Source: an uncultured Gemmatimonadota bacterium
GTDB lineage: Bacteria; Gemmatimonadota; Gemmatimonadetes; Gemmatimonadales; GWC2-71-9
Assembly: GCA_946479805.1 (NCBI GenBank)
Contig: CAMLHP010000020.1
Location: forward strand, 1-22,206
Direction of reading: 5' to 3'
DNA length: 22,206 nucleotides
Shown here: positions 21,832-22,206 of the stretch, piece after piece
How the letters are laid out: every line of letters starts with the position of its first letter
How positions within the stretch are numbered: position 1 is the stretch's first letter
The notes under the pieces: model-generated
Seen by the model: only the letters and a program-made list of their open reading frames with translations
Told to the model about the DNA's origin: nothing
The model's database searches: none
Made by a program: the position numbers and the translations under genes

Positions 21832-22206
21832 GCGCTTCCTCGGAAGGTTGCAATGTCGAGCGATAACGGCCCGGCGTCATCCGCGACGCGATCGCGATCC
21901 GGTTCCAGAAGTTGATCCGGCCGATGGCGATGGTCAGATCCGCCAGTTCCGTCTCACTGAAACGCGGATTTACCTCCTCATACACGACATCGGGCACCTG
22001 GCCCTGGGCCACCAGCGTCACGGCCTCGGTCCATGCCAGCGCCGCGCGCTCGCGCTCGCTGTAATACGGCGACTCGCGCCAGGCGTCCAGCCCGTAGAGC
22101 CGCTGGTCTCCCTCGCCCAGGGCCTTCAGGTCCTTCCAGTGCATGTCGATGCAGTAGGCGCAGCCGTTGATCTGTGAGGCGCGGAGTCGCACCAGGTGAA
22201 GCAGCG
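21818..22206 (-). CDS. AhpD-like carboxymuconolactone decarboxylase family protein (5' end outside window)
   Basis: The open frame enters from the right edge and gives at least 128 residues ending at 21818. The visible start reads LLHLVRLRASQINGCAYCID, and the CxxC with nearby His (GCAYCIDMHWKDL) is the redox motif of AhpD-like peroxidases in the CMD family. The region YYSERERAALAWTEAVTLVA and FSETELADLTIAIGRINFWN complete the helical fold and are diagnostic of this subgroup. A GTG at 22192 could be mistaken for a start but cuts the conserved first helix, so the true start is beyond the window. Likely role: alkylhydroperoxidase or thiol-linked redox activity. It overlaps the EamA transporter gene by 14 bp. 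Confidence 0.92.
   Translation of the reverse strand, partial: LLHLVRLRASQINGCAYCIDMHWKDLKALGEGDQRLYGLDAWRESPYYSERERAALAWTEAVTLVAQGQVPDVVYEEVNPRFSETELADLTIAIGRINFWNRIAIASRMTPGRYRSTLQPSEEAHAAV

Overview
The window is strongly GC-rich, densely coding bacterial DNA. The gene styles fit Gemmatimonadota or a similar soil-type phylum: a membrane-anchored Ser/Thr kinase with a large helical-repeat extension, a winged-helix/BTAD/ATPase regulator, an S9 prolyl-oligopeptidase, and secreted lipoproteins. This placement is an inference from gene content; no rRNA or tRNA marker is visible.

Layout. (1) 1-1951, minus strand: the N-terminal part of a secreted S9 peptidase that leaves the window, a 61-residue membrane protein, and an overlapping four-helix membrane protein of DUF2231-like type. 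(2) 2184-10216, plus strand: a nitronate monooxygenase-like flavoprotein overlaps a tyrosine-decarboxylase-type PLP enzyme by ATGA. They are followed by a TRIC/UPF0126 channel, a cardiolipin synthase C-like phospholipase D protein (GTGA overlap), a fluoride riboswitch with an intrinsic terminator, the fluoride channel crcB, a 102-residue conserved-looking protein, and a second group II PLP decarboxylase (ATGA overlap). (3) 10443-12210, minus strand, a redox-flavoured cluster: doxX, cupin, the 3' remnant of a DsbA-like thioredoxin-fold gene, and a Cu/Zn superoxide dismutase lipoprotein. A near-consensus promoter (TTGACA, 17 bp, TATTAT) with an overlapping palindrome lies in front of doxX. (4) 12327-13940, plus strand: an unusual fusion of an FMN-type split-barrel (PNPOx-like) domain to a MenA/UbiA-type prenyltransferase. 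(5) 14030-14530, minus strand: a glycine-zipper lipoprotein. (6) 14797-20786, plus strand: the Ser/Thr kinase overlaps the BTAD/ATPase regulator by ATGA, followed by a secreted lipoprotein. (7) 20899-22206, minus strand: an AhpD-like protein, partial at its 5' end, overlaps an EamA transporter.

There are exactly three convergent gene junctions (10217-10442, 13941-14029, 20787-20898), and each holds an inverted-repeat element. The first is a CACGGAG-type long palindrome. The second and third belong to one family built on GCGTGAACGGG, and copies of it supply stop codons to neighbouring genes. Three plus-strand genes have a -10-like hexamer only 5-8 nt before the start codon, which hints at leaderless transcripts.

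The items most worth a second look are the PNPOx-UbiA fusion, the repeat element at every convergent junction, the apparent deletion scar joining a shortened cupin gene to a DsbA tail, and the kinase/BTAD pair whose ATPase has arginine in place of the Walker A lysine.
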